Origin: Sorghum bicolor
Lineage: Eukaryota > Streptophyta > Magnoliopsida > Poales > Poaceae
Direction: 5' to 3'
Length of the DNA: 64,000 nt
Assembly (NCBI RefSeq): GCF_000003195.3
Contig: NC_012878.2
Location: 9,722,386 to 9,786,385, forward strand
In this document: in pieces, positions 10,720 to 21,563 of the stretch
Layout of the letters: every line of letters starts with the position of its first letter
Numbering within the stretch: the first letter of the stretch is position 1
The notes under the pieces: generated by a model
Seen by the model: the letters and a program-made list of their open reading frames with translations, nothing else
The model's database searches: none
What the model was told of the DNA's origin: nothing
Made by a program: the position numbers and the translations under genes

Positions 10720-11130
10720 ATGTGTGCTCGTAGGAGGAGCTGATGGTGATGATTCCCTTGGGCCCTAACATATTGAGCTTGAGGTACGTGTAGTTAGGGA
10801 CGTCCATAAACTTGGCGTATCTTGGGTGCCCGATGATGGCGTGGTAGGTGCCATGCAAGCCCACCACCTTGGAAGTTAGAACCTCCTTCCTGAAGTTAGG
10901 TGCCACGCAAGCCCACCACCGGGAGGTCGATTTGACCCACGAGGGCCTTCTTGCCTAGTACAACTCCATGGAAGCCTACTACGCTTGGCTTGAGCTATGA
11001 TCTTTCAATCCCTAGAAGGTCAAGGGTCTCGAGGTAGATGATGTTAAGACTGCTGCCGCCTTCCATCAGCACCTTCGAGAGTCGAGCGTTGATGATGATG
11101 GGGTCGACGACGAGTGGGTAGACACCAGGG
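10720..11130 (-). pseudogene. Element K protease-region fragment
   Basis: Minus-strand translation contains HAIIGHPRYAKFMDVPNYTY followed by LKLNMLGPKGIITISSSYEH, the strongly conserved C-terminal part of grass Tat proteases (H-A-I-x-G-x-P-x-Y-A-K-F-M, then LK-GPKG-IT). The upstream part of the protease, read from 11130 toward 10900, is shifted between frames. The right edge is the insertion site of A (TSD CAGGG); reading resumes at 19433. The left edge is a deletion breakpoint with the antisense ORF. Confidence 0.7.
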
Positions 11131-12784
11131 TGTTGGGTATTCTTAACATCATTACCAAAAGTAGACTAAGTTCTCTAAATCTAGTAACGGTGCCAAAAAT
11201 GCCAAACCTATCCCTCACACCACTTAAGCCAAGTTGTCATCCCCAGCATGATATAAGAGACGCGGTATTGAAATATGCAATTGCCCTTCTAAATAAATAA
11301 TGAATGGGATCTGCAAGCGCACAGATTAATACCGATGTAGCATTTTAACCGGGAAGTATTCCAGGTATCGTTATTTATATTTTTACCACTGGGAAGGGAT
11401 TAGCAATCATCAATATTGATTACAGAATAGAATATGAGATTGAGCATCTATCATTGCATGTATAATTGAGAACATTATATCTAACTCATCATACAGGGAT
11501 AAGTGTCACATAAAAGATATATGAAATAATAATAGTGACAAAGATAATTAATCTGATCTAGCCACATAATAAATATGATAAGCACCTCAATTAGATACTC
11601 TAGAAAGTCATTAGCATGATATTAGAACGAACTACAAGAATATTCCCTAAGTTATTCTCAACTATATAGTCTAGCATTATCATAATTAGTGCAAGCATAC
11701 TTAGCAATCATTGCGAGACAAGACTACGCCCATGCATAGTGATATTAGCAAGGAATATGAGAAACATAGCAATCACTCCCCTGTAATAATGTTGCTCTGC
11801 CAGCCCAATACACGAGAGAGGGACTATATAAGAATCAATGAAGCTGTCACTATCACGAACCACCCCACGATCTGGCATATTGGGTACAATCGCAGATAAA
11901 TACGGTATAAGCACCACGCCTACACAATATCTATCATTTACCCATGGATCCGATGGATAAACGCTATACGATCCTAAGCATGTATATAGATCGAATCTAA
12001 CTAAGCCAAGTACATAACTATGATAAACTAAGAACAATATAATCTTGAATATAAGCAAGTAGAGCAAAGTCATAAGCGATATATTGAAGTAGAACAAAGT
12101 CATATTCATAATATTGAAGAACATAGATAATTAGAAAGTAATTAGAAGCACAATTAGAGAATTACCAAGAATCCTCCTGACAGATCCGGAAACCAATCGA
12201 AGAATGACTCCTTCTAGTTCTAATCCTATGTAGCTATGCTAATCTAGATATCTAATTGATGTGGTGGCTCTAATCTTGATCAGAGGCTTCTTCTCCCTTG
12301 AAGAACAATGAATTAGGGTTGAGAGGCTCTCTCCTCCAGGGGCCAGGGGGTCTGGTTTTATAGTCCCTTCAAGTGAATTTGGGCCGTTGGATCAAACCGA
12401 CATAGATTGTATGGTTTAGATTCATCCTTTAGGTCGGTGGAGATCTCCCGCGAAGCAGAGTCCTGATTGGACTCCTGGAGAGGGCGGGCGCCCAGGGGAA
12501 CAGGGCGGGCGCCCTGCCTCTGGCCCCGTTTCGCCTCCGCTTCGGTCTCGTGGCTTCTGGAGTCTTCTAGATGTAAGATAATTGCGCGGCACGTTAATAT
12601 CTTTACGTAATCCCGACGTGTGGGCCTTTCTTCCGTATTTCCTGATAACCCCCTGCAGAAATAGACAAACACCAAAACTCGTGGAATTCTGTCAGATAAA
12701 ACCCTAAGTCTAGATGTTGATTTCATTTGGATCCTTTTCTTTATTTATTTGATAATTAAATTTGATACTTAAGGACCGTCAACA
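11131..12784 (-). repeat. 3' LTR of element A (1654 bp)
   Basis: Starts tgttgggtat and ends ccgtcaaca, giving TGTTGACGG...ACCCAACA on the minus strand. It carries a TATA box (minus CTATAAAA, 12356-12363) and the paired GC box at 12482-12514. Same length as its partner. Confidence 0.95.
12482..12514 (-). promoter_or_regulatory. Paired GC-rich box upstream of TATA (element A LTR)
   Basis: GGGCGGGCGCCC occurs at 12482 and 12503, 21 bp apart, about 120 bp upstream of the minus-strand TATA box. The same pair, mostly with 21-bp spacing, is found in the LTRs of M, I, G, D and H. Likely part of the U3 enhancer; the binding factor is unknown. Confidence 0.6.
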
Positions 12785-15156
12785 AACTCCCCCAAGCTTA
12801 CCTCTTGCTCAAGACTCAGCTATGGATCATAAGTTGTTGCAATATTTTTTAAAAATTGATGGTACACATGCTTTTTAAATAAGATCTCATCTCTGAGTTA
12901 GAGGAAACTATCAAGACTTAAAACTTACTTACTTTACCTTCTACCATGGGACTTGTAACCGTCACTTCTGTCTTGAGTAGTTAAAAGATAGAACAGTCTA
13001 GTCAAGTGCCATGTCTCTTATTCTTGATCAGCTATAGCTCTGGAGTTTTTTTGCAGATTTTCAAATAAGACTCAGAGATTCCTTGTATGACTCTCTCAGG
13101 TCTCTCTTTTGTGGTATTTCTGGATCCTTACCACGGCAGTAATGGTATATGCCTTCTCTCAATATATGTAGTATTTGTGGTATAAAGCATAGTGACATTG
13201 CCTTCTCTCTCACCCTACTCTAATAAGGCTTTAATATCTGGAGCTCATAGGTGGGAGATAAATTATACATACTTACAAGACATGTATTAGATAGTCAAAC
13301 CATGGATCCAAAGAAACAAGCCAATGAGTTTAATCAAGATGTGCATGTGTGGCGAATGAATGGTGTATGGTGATGATGGTGATAACAATGGTGAAAACAA
13401 TGGTGGTGGAAGTCTAATTCTACTTTGCTCTTTGAGGGGATACATACCTTCCTTGCTTTTTGAAACTTTATGAGGAGAATGAGATGCTCTTCTTTTTCTT
13501 TTTCTCTCAGGTGGGTATCTTGTACCCCTAATTCTACTGTCGGACACTTTTCCATTTTTACCTCTCGTCTCACTCTCTCTTTTCTTTCGAGGTTCCGAGC
13601 ACTTGCTCCTTTTTATTTCCTCGTATTTCTCTCTTTTTTTTTCTTTTTCTTTTTTTAGAGCATTCATCTCTTGAGATAATATAGCAAGTGGTAGTAACAA
13701 GATAACTTGAGCATTTATTTCACAAGGGAAAACAGAAATATTTTTGGCTATTCTCTCCCAGATTAGGAGTAGAATATTTTTGGGTGATTCTGGAGATGGA
13801 ATGGGTGGATATATGTGGATGGTACTTCCGGAGTAGAAGTAGCATATATGAGTGAACGTGCAAGTGAATCTTGATTTAACCACATGACAAGTTCCTAAGG
13901 GTCTACACAGCTTGACCACACTCAATGCTCATAAGCAGTAAATAGTAAATGTGTGGCTCAAAGTCTAGCAAGCATGTATATATGGCTGTGGTAGGAATTT
14001 AAACTCTCATCATACAGGAACTCATCATGCAATATTTTAAAGATTTTCAAAGATAAAATTCTCCAGAAATCTAGCATCTCTAGGAACAGATAAACAGCAG
14101 CTCAACCTTCCCATATCGTATCCATTAACAACTTAGACTTCAGATCAAGTTTTCATCCCACAAGTTTAGGTCTAGAGCAAGCCTTAAATTATAACAGCTA
14201 TGTCTAAACTTAAGAGAGAACTTAAAATGTGCAAATTAGGCAGAGCAACTATTCATCATATCCATGCTTAAGTTTTATTTAGATACAGATTAGCATCGCC
14301 ACTTTATTTATTTATTTATTAAACACACTAAGCAAAAGATATATATAAGCTTAAAATCTTTATTTGGTTTTTTCATAGTTATGTATATTTAATATTCTAA
14401 TATAATATAAGTATAAAGATAGATAGAAATACTTATCGAGATAAATGGAGGTGCTCTCCCCCAAGTTGAATTTTGACGTAATTTCTCTTGATGTAGCTAG
14501 CAGGTGGCAGAGGTGTATTTGAAAGTCAGCAGCATTCTGACAGCGATTAGAATGTCCTCTGTCTGCTAGTCTTCTTGATTCTTAAATTCTGCGGAGCTCA
14601 AATAGACAACAAAGCTTGTGGAACTGATTAAGTGTTAGCATAAATATCTAGCCTTTATCATCTTGAGACTCCTTAATAATTATTACTCCCTGTTTTTTTA
14701 TTTTTATTTTATAAAGCAAAAAAGAAATTTTTATTTTATTTTTATGCCACCACAGTGAATGTACTTATGGGTTTTATGCCACTCGCATACTCACATGGGG
14801 CTTACTGTTTTTCGCATTTTTATTTTCTTTTATTTTTAAGATAGTACGAACATGATTAACTAAGTAAACTAATTGAAATAATTGATAGGGAAAGGATAAC
14901 TACCAAGTTTACCTCTCGGCAAGGCGTTCGGTGTTTTTAAGTCCTCCGAACGGGACTCTCCATTTTCTTTAATCGTCCTGAGGTTCGTCGGGTGGCGTAG
15001 TCGGTACTTCCGGCAGCGCCTCCTCTTCGTGTATAGTTATCTTCATTTCCACACCTGACTTGGTGCTTCTGTCTCCTCTGGATAATTCTGTTTAAACTCT
15101 ACGTTTTCTGACCTTATAACTTCTCCTTCATAGTCTGCCCATCCGTCCTTGATGAT
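12785..15156 (-). other. Non-coding 3' region of element A, with polypurine tract
   Basis: About 2.4 kb between the protease stop and the 3' LTR. Homologous sequence is present in F (39295-41414), G (57248-59440) and H (27622-30000), but the short ORFs in it (e.g. lysine/arginine-rich frames from the purine tract near 13600) differ in frame between copies, so I read it as RNA or structural, not coding. The polypurine tract AGCTTGGGGGAG (minus, 12798-12787) adjoins the LTR. A second similar string lies at 14456-14467. Confidence 0.7.
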
Positions 15157-16482
15157 CTACCTCCTCTGGTTGCGGTTACGTCTTTTCCTTACCTGCTTAG
15201 ATTCTTCAACGATATAGTTAGGGTCAGTAAAATAACGGCGTACCTTCTCTGAGGGGAAGTGCATATGGACTTCTCCAGTTCCAATGTAGATATTTGCTTT
15301 AACGGTGCTGAGGAACGGTCTTCCAAGGATGATGGGTGGATCGTACTCGTCTTCTCCCATGTCAATAACTTGAAAGTCTGTGTAGACAAAGTGATCGTCT
15401 ATTTTGACTGGGACATCAGTTATTGTTCCTTTAACTTCTCGATATGTCTGATCTGCCATCTGGAGCTGAATGTATGTTGGTCTTAGTGGCATGGTTCTAA
15501 ACAAGAGCTGATAGGTGACTACGGCCATTATGTTGACGCCCGATCCGGTGTCATAAAATGTCTTGTAGAAGTTGTATCCATTTATGGAGCAGTAAATGCT
15601 TGGCATTCCTGGGTCGTCCTTCTTGGTCAAAAGCGGTGACTTAAGTTGGTGATCTTGGCCTCCATGAACTACAGTGACCATCTTAGCTGACTCGGTCCAC
15701 ACTTGCTTGTTCCTATTCCTCCTGTTGGTCCTCTTCCTTGATTCACGTCTAGATTGATCTGGAATTTGTGTAGTCTTGTTCTTGAAGAAAAATGTCTCCT
15801 TCCTCCCTTTGACGTAGAAACCGATCTTAGCAGCACTGGCGTAGATGATAGCTCCCGTGGTGTTCAAGAATGGCCTCCCTAAGATGATAGGTGCTCTCTC
15901 ATCATTTCCGGTCTCTACCACTACGAAGTCTGCTGGGGCATATAAGGTACCAACTCGGACACAAAGGTTCTTCACTATTCCTTTTGGAAAAGTTATCGTC
16001 TGATCTGCAAACTGCAAACACATGGTTGTTTCTAATAAAGGATATGTAAATAATTTTTCATAGAGTACCCTGGGTATAATATTGACACTGGAGCCAAAGT
16101 CGCAGAGTGCTTCTGGAACGTCCACCATGCCGATAGAGATCGGGATGACGGGGCGTCCTGGATCGCCTCTCTTGACCGGCAGAAGGTCAGTAGAAAATTC
16201 AGTGACGGGGTTACTCCAATTACCTGCATCAAATGTGTCTACAAGATTTGTAGATTCTAATCCTTCCGGTTGTGATGGTATACCGGGGTTAGTAGTAGGA
16301 ACAGCAGCAGCTATTTGATTTAACTGAGATTCAATCATTTTATTAAAGCTAATTTGATTCTTGATGGCAGTAGAGAAATTATCCATTCTATTATTTATAT
16401 TTTCTAGCATTTTATCATTAGATGCCAATTTCTTAGATAGATTATCCATTAGCTTTCCTTGATTAGACACTAAATCTCTCAA
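15157..16482 (-). CDS. Element A tandem aspartic protease domains (3' half of Gag-PR frame)
   Basis: A 441-codon frame in the same phase as gag, separated from it only by one TAA. Residues 1-60 are a helical, asparagine-rich linker. Domain 1 (about 105-230) has CDFGSSVNIIP, then FADQTITFPKGIV and IILGRPFLNTTGAIIYA. Domain 2 (about 285-425) has YDTGSGVNIM, LQMADQTYREVKG and IILGRPFLSTVKANIYI. Each shows the D-x-G-S active-site loop and the hydrophobic-GR second motif of retropepsins, so two full protease-like units lie in one chain. Domain 1 has D-F-G-S instead of D-[ST]-G; Athila relatives also vary here. Retropepsins normally act as homodimers. No RT follows. Confidence 0.8.
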   Translation of the reverse strand: MRDLVSNQGKLMDNLSKKLASNDKMLENINNRMDNFSTAIKNQISFNKMIESQLNQIAAAVPTTNPGIPSQPEGLESTNLVDTFDAGNWSNPVTEFSTDLLPVKRGDPGRPVIPISIGMVDVPEALCDFGSSVNIIPRVLYEKLFTYPLLETTMCLQFADQTITFPKGIVKNLCVRVGTLYAPADFVVVETGNDERAPIILGRPFLNTTGAIIYASAAKIGFYVKGRKETFFFKNKTTQIPDQSRRESRKRTNRRNRNKQVWTESAKMVTVVHGGQDHQLKSPLLTKKDDPGMPSIYCSINGYNFYKTFYDTGSGVNIMAVVTYQLLFRTMPLRPTYIQLQMADQTYREVKGTITDVPVKIDDHFVYTDFQVIDMGEDEYDPPIILGRPFLSTVKANIYIGTGEVHMHFPSEKVRRYFTDPNYIVEESKQVRKRRNRNQRR

Positions 16483-16569
16483 AGGTGAAAAATTATTATT
16501 ATTGTTGTAAGAATTGTTACCTTGATAATTACCTGAGTAGTTAGGCCTCTGTTGATTCCAACCTTGATT

Positions 16570-17613
16570 TTATTGAGGACGGTTGTAGTTGTTGTTGTTG
16601 TTGTTGTTGATGTAGTTCACATCCTCAAGTATCTCAGGGCAGTGATTGCCTGAGTGTCCAGTGTCTCCACACTCCTCACAAGTCATGTGAGAGTCGTAGA
16701 TGTGCATAACTTCTTTCTTGTCTCCAGCTCTATCATCGAGCTTCTTCATGAGCAGGTCTAGCTTTGCAGACAGCATGTCTACCTCCTTCAGCTGATGCAT
16801 ACCTCCACCTCTCTTGCGTGTCTGGGTCCTCTCTTTATTCCAGCTTTGGTTGGACGCCATCTTCTCCACAAGAGTTGTGGCTTGTGGTATAGTAAGTGAT
16901 AAGAATGCTCCTCCAGCTGCAGCATCCATGGTCTCTCGGGCACTGTTGCCGAGCCCATGATAAAATGTCTGCATTAGTAGCCAACTCTCCATTCCATGAT
17001 GGGGACATTCTAGGATGTAGTCTTGAAAGCGCTCCCATGCTTCTGGAACAGATTCATCATTTTGTTGCTGAAAACTTGTAATCTTCGCACGGAGAGCATT
17101 GGTCTTGCCCATGGGAAAGAACTTTGCCAGGAAGTTTGTTGAGCAGAGTGCCCACGTAGTATTCTTCTCCTTTGTAGCGTAGAACCACTGCTTCGCTCTT
17201 CCTAACAGTGAGAATGGGAAGAGGTGAAGTAGTATAGCATCTTTGGAAACTCCTGATATGCTGAATGTGTTGCAAATCTCTAGGAAGTGTTGTAAATGAG
17301 CACTAGCATCTTCGTGTGCCTTCCCACAGAACTGGTTAGATTGCACCATGTTGATAAGTCCAGGCTTGAGCTCAAAGTTGCCATCGATCTCTGCAGCAGG
17401 TCCAGTACGGATGTTGTCCGTAGTGGGAGCTGAGAACTCGCGGATTGATTTGTTTGCCATGGCTTCGAACTCTGAAGACAAGTTCCGGTGATCTTCTTGA
17501 TTAGATGAAGCTTCTTGCTGAAGTGTTGATGATTTCTTTAGCTTGACTCTCGTCTTCTTGAATAATGCTTCGGGATTGTCAACAAAATTTCCTGGAAGAT
17601 GTCTTCTATTCAT
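16570..17613 (-). CDS. gag: Element A Gag (347 codons to an in-frame stop)
   Basis: The ATG at 17613 lies about 135 bp inside the primer site. Residues about 85-260 form a retrotransposon Gag domain (WALCSTNFLAKFFP; AWERFQDYILECPHHGMESW; FYHGLG). A zinc knuckle CEECGDTGHSGNHC (C-x2-C-x4-H-x4-C) lies near residue 315, followed by an asparagine run encoded by a GTT-type repeat. The TAA at 16570-16572 stands where copy F has a CAA glutamine codon, so Gag and protease were one frame and the stop is probably a recent nonsense change. Gag would package element RNA. Confidence 0.85.
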   Translation of the reverse strand: MNRRHLPGNFVDNPEALFKKTRVKLKKSSTLQQEASSNQEDHRNLSSEFEAMANKSIREFSAPTTDNIRTGPAAEIDGNFELKPGLINMVQSNQFCGKAHEDASAHLQHFLEICNTFSISGVSKDAILLHLFPFSLLGRAKQWFYATKEKNTTWALCSTNFLAKFFPMGKTNALRAKITSFQQQNDESVPEAWERFQDYILECPHHGMESWLLMQTFYHGLGNSARETMDAAAGGAFLSLTIPQATTLVEKMASNQSWNKERTQTRKRGGGMHQLKEVDMLSAKLDLLMKKLDDRAGDKKEVMHIYDSHMTCEECGDTGHSGNHCPEILEDVNYINNNNNNNYNRPQ

Positions 17614-17748
17614 ACATTCCCCTGCATAAGATGAAATGGGAAAATATCGGGGTAAAACTGTATGAGAGAATAGATAAGCTCAATCATATTAGTGATGCGA
17701 ATGATAACTCAAAATCTTTTATTCTATTCCTGATTAGTAATCAACCTT

Positions 17749-17765
17749 CCCCGGCAACGGCGCCA
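17749..17765 (-). other. Primer-binding site of element A (tRNA-Asp type)
   Basis: Minus-strand TGGCGCCGTTGCCGGGG, eight bases inside the 5' LTR. This is the site usually assigned to tRNA-Asp in Athila-like elements. The same site occurs in I (23847-23863), H (32840-32856) and G (54052-54067). Confidence 0.85.
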
Positions 17766-17773
17766 AAAATGCT

Positions 17774-19427
17774 TGTTGGGTATTCTTAACATCATTACCA
17801 AAAGTAGACTAAGTTCTCTAAATCTAGTAACGGTGCCAAAAATGCCAAACCTATCCCTCACACTACTTAAGCCAAGTTGTCATCCCCAGCATGATATAAG
17901 AGACGCGGTATTGAAATATGCAATTGCTCTTCTAAATAAATAATGAATGGGATCTGCAAGCGCACAGATTAATACCGATGTAGCATTTTAACCGGGAAGT
18001 ATTCCAGGTATCGTTATTTATATTTTTACCACTGGGAAGGGATTAGCAATCATCAATATTGATTACAGAATAGAATATGAGATTGAGCATCTATCATTGC
18101 ATGTATAATTGAGAACATTATATCTAACTCATCATACAGGGATAAGTGTCACATAAAAGATATATGAAATAATAATAGTGACAAGGATAATTAATCTGAT
18201 CTAGCCACATAATAAATATGACAAGCACCTCAATTAGATACTCTAGAAAGTCATTAGCATGGTATTAGAACGAACTACAAGAATATTCCCTAAGTTATTC
18301 TCAACTATATAGTCTAGCATTATCATAATTAGTGCAAGCATACTTAGCAATCATTGCGAGACAAGACTACGCCCATGCATAGTGATATTAGCAAGGAATA
18401 TGAGAAACATAGCAATCACTCCCCTGTAATAATGTTGCTCTGCCAGCCCAATACACGAGAGGGGGACTATATAGGAATCAATGAAGCTGTCACTATCACG
18501 AACCACCCCACGATCTGGCATATTGGGTACAATCGCAGATAAATACGGTATAAGCACCACGCCTACACAATATCTATTATTTACCCATGGATCCGATGGA
18601 TAAACGCTATACGATCCTAAGCATGTATATAGATCGAATCTAACTAAGCCAAGTACATAACTATGATAAACTAAGAACAATATAATCTTGAATATAAGCA
18701 AGTAGAGCAAAGTCATAAGCAATATATTGAAGTAGAACAAAGTCATATTCATAATATTGAAGAACAAAGATAATTAGAAAGTAATTAGAAGCACAATTAG
18801 AGAATTACCAAGAATCCTCCTGACAGATCCGGAAACCAATCGAAGAATGACTCCTTCTAGTTCTAATCCTATGTAGCTAAGCTAATCTAGATATCTAATT
18901 GATGTGGTGGCTCTAATCTTGATCAGAGGCTTCTTCTCCCTTGAAGAACAATGAATTAGGGTTGAGAGGCTCTCTCCTCCAGGGGCCAGGGGGTCTGGTT
19001 TTATAGTCCCTTCAAGTGAATATGGGCCGTTGGATCAAACCGACATAGATTGTATGGTTTAGATTCATCCTTTAGGTCGGTGGAGATCTCCCGCGAAGCA
19101 GAGTCCTGATTGGACTCCTGGAGAGGGCGGGCGCCCAGGGGAACAGGGCGGGCGCCCTGCCTCTGGCCCCGTTTCGCCTCCGCTTCGGTCTCGTGGCTTC
19201 TGGAGTCTTCTAGATGTAAGATAATTGCGCGGCACGTTAATATCTTTACGTAATCCCGACGTGTGGGCCTTTCTTCCGTATTTCCTGATAACCCCCTGCA
19301 GAAATAGACAAACACCAAAACTCGTGGAATTCTGTCAGATAAAACCCTAAGTCTAGATGTTGATTTCATTTGGATCCTTTTCTTTATTTATTTGATAATT
19401 AAATTTGATACTTAAGGACCGTCAACA
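17774..19427 (-). repeat. 5' LTR of element A (1654 bp)
   Basis: Near-identical to 11131-12784. Promoter elements as in the partner: minus-strand TATA at 18999-19006 and paired GC boxes at 19125 and 19146. Followed on the right by the TSD CAGGG. Confidence 0.95.
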
Positions 19428-19432
19428 CAGGG

Positions 19433-20365
19433 CGGACAATGCGGTCGGGGTGGTCGTCACGGCTGAAGGTGTCGGGGGTGTCGAACCAATCGAGATACTA
19501 GGGCACCACCATCCGAGCTGGAAAGACCTCCTGGCATTCCCTCTTGCACTGTCGAGACGTGAGCTGCATCGTGGGTCCGCCGTAGATTATGTAACAGTCA
19601 TGAACCACAAGGAATTTGTTGTCATCCTTGCTGCCGCCCTATCGTCACCCTTGTCCTTATTCTGGTCATCCTTCTTGATGCCCAAGCTATCGAAATACTT
19701 CTTCAGCATGTGGCAATCCTCGAGTTTGTGGTTGGCCCCTCCCTTGTGATAAGGGCAGGGATCCTTCAGCATCTTGTCAAAGATAGCTCCCTTCAGGGGG
19801 CCTCGAGGCTTCATGCGCTTGACCACGGTGATGAAGCCATCGTCGATGGCCTCGTGTTTATTCTGCTGCGTCTTCTTCTTCTTGTTGTTGCTCTTTTTGG
19901 GTCCTCTACTCGGGCCCTCGTCATCACCTACTTGTGCCTTTCCCTTGTCATTCTTGTTGCTGAAGAATGCTCCAACCGCCTCTTCTCTGGCTGCATAATT
20001 GGCCACCACGTCCATCAACTCATCGACAGTCTACAGGCGATTACGCCCTAACTCTCGCACCAGATCCTTGCACGTGGTGCCCAACACAAACGCTAAGATG
20101 ACATCATGGTCAGGGATGTCTGGGAGCTTCATGTGCTGCTTGGAGAAGCATCGAGTATTCTCGTGGAGGGATTCCCCAGGCTTCTTCTTGCACTTGCTGA
20201 GATCCCACAAATTGCCGGGGCGGACGTAGGTTCCCTTGAAGTTCCCCTCGAAAACCTAGACTAGGTCAGCCCAGTTGTGGATTTGGTTGAGGGGAAGTTC
20301 CTCAAGCCATCTGCGAGTGGTGTCAGAGAGGAAGAGTGGTAGTTGGTGGACGATGGTGCGGTTGT
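19433..20365 (-). pseudogene. gag: Element K Gag, C-terminal two thirds
   Basis: Minus-strand translation from 20365 gives a canonical grass Tat Gag: RRWLEELPLNQIHNWADLV, FEGNFKGTYVRPGNLWDLSK, then KQHMKLPDIPDHDVILAFVL and the open frame from 20018 (DELMDVVANYAAREEAVGAF). A zinc-binding-like CPYHKGGANHKLEDCHMLKKYF lies near 19730. Stops (TAG where arginine or tryptophan is expected near 20255 and at 20033) break it. The frame continues into the protease linker up to the A insertion at 19432. The upstream part of Gag is cut by the L solo LTR at 20366 and resumes at 21564. Confidence 0.8.
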
Positions 20366-21563
20366 TGTTGACGGTTCTTAAGTATTAATTTTAATTATCA
20401 AATAAACAAGAGAAAGGACCAATATGCAACCAACACCTAGAATTAGGGTTTGATCTGACAGAATTCCACGAGTTTTGTTGTTTATCTGTTTCTATAGGGG
20501 GTTATCAGGAAATAAGGAAGAAAGGCCCACATGTCGGGATTACATAGAGATATCAACGCACCGCGCGATTTTCTACCATCTAGAAGACTCCAGAAGCCAC
20601 GGGAAGGAAGCAGAGGCCGAACGGAGCCAGGCCCTCTGTTGGATGCCAATCAGGACTCTTTTCGCACACGACGTTCCACCGACCTAAAGGATCAAGGATA
20701 ACCGTCCAATCAATGTCGGTTTGATCCAATGGCTCACGTTCACTTGAAGGGACTATAAAACTAAACCCCCTTGCCCCTGGAGGAGACAAGTTTATCATAG
20801 AGTTGAGGGGAGCCCTCGAAGGAAAACCTCTTCTCTAAATAAAATTTCTTTTTAGGCTTAGCAACCAATGTGAGTAGAAATAGATCTTCTAGTTTCTACT
20901 AGATTGAGAGAGTTAGAGTGGAGGTGTAGATTGGAGGAAGCCCAGCCTGTCGGTGTCTACTCCAAGTTTGTACCTGCGGGATCAAGTTCTCCTAACCCGA
21001 AGCTTGCTCCTAGGATTCTTCAGTATTTCGACTTCTAAATTCTAGTAAGTTCTTGTTTTATTGTTCTTTTGGTTTATGAGTTTACTTTAATCTCTTCGCG
21101 TAGAGTTTAGAGTAATCATTGCTAGCGTAAACGTGGTGTTTAGGCTAGGGTACTCATAGATATTCCCTGACTAGCTGGACCGTGGTAGTAGCAAGGAACG
21201 TGACATTTCCGAGTTACCTTTGAAGACCATAACTCGTTAGCAGGAAGGATAGGGTTTATAGGTGCGGGTTGAACATCCTCTGTGGTGTCTAGATTCCGTT
21301 AGCCTCTCCAATAGAACATTAGATCATCCTTACCAAGGTTAGAAGGAGACTACGGTTGCAGTCTTCTCTATTTATCACTCACATCGAGAAACATTCTTTG
21401 TTGCCTAAAGGGTTAGTAGTAATAGACCGGGTTAGTCAGATGCACTCTTTCTCCTAGTGGTCAAAATATAAATACAATACTCTGGATAACCTCCTGGGTG
21501 AAGTGCTCATCGATATCCGTGCGCTTGCGGATCAATTCCTTATTGCGTTCCCAAATATCAACA
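20366..21563 (+). mobile_element. Solo LTR L (TGTTGACGG family, ATATCAACA end)
   Basis: Single LTR, 1198 bp, from TGTTGACGGTTCTTAAG to CCAAATATCAACA, with a perfect target duplication GTTGT (20361-20365 and 21564-21568) inside K gag. No internal sequence or partner, so it is the product of recombination between two LTRs. It has lost the paired GC box. Its 3' half matches the LTRs of G and H. Confidence 0.95.

Larger units (their letters stand above)
11131..19427 (-). mobile_element. Element A: non-autonomous Athila-like LTR retrotransposon with Gag and tandem proteases
   Basis: Complete element, 8297 bp. LTRs at 11131-12784 and 17774-19427 are each 1654 bp. The target duplication CAGGG is perfect (11126-11130 and 19428-19432). 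Minus orientation follows from the primer site at 17749-17765 and the polypurine tract at 12787-12798. The internal region encodes Gag and two protease-like domains in one frame with a single stop, then 2.4 kb of non-coding DNA; no RT, RNase H or integrase. About a dozen LTR differences by eye (about 0.7%) indicate a young insertion. It sits inside the K protease. Confidence 0.95.

Noticed and set aside
11708..12124. 138-codon hydrophobic ORF repeated in A, D and F LTRs (also 18351-18767, 35477-35893)
   Set aside because: It is present wherever the LTR is, in the R-U5 part; looks membrane-like only because of AT-rich codons. Its repetition reflects LTR copying, not selection, as far as I can see.
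13287..13925. 212-codon lysine/arginine-rich frame in element A, with similar ones in H (28167-28514) and G (58361-58780)
   Set aside because: It comes from a purine tract and low-complexity DNA; frames and lengths differ between homologous copies, so it is not a conserved protein.
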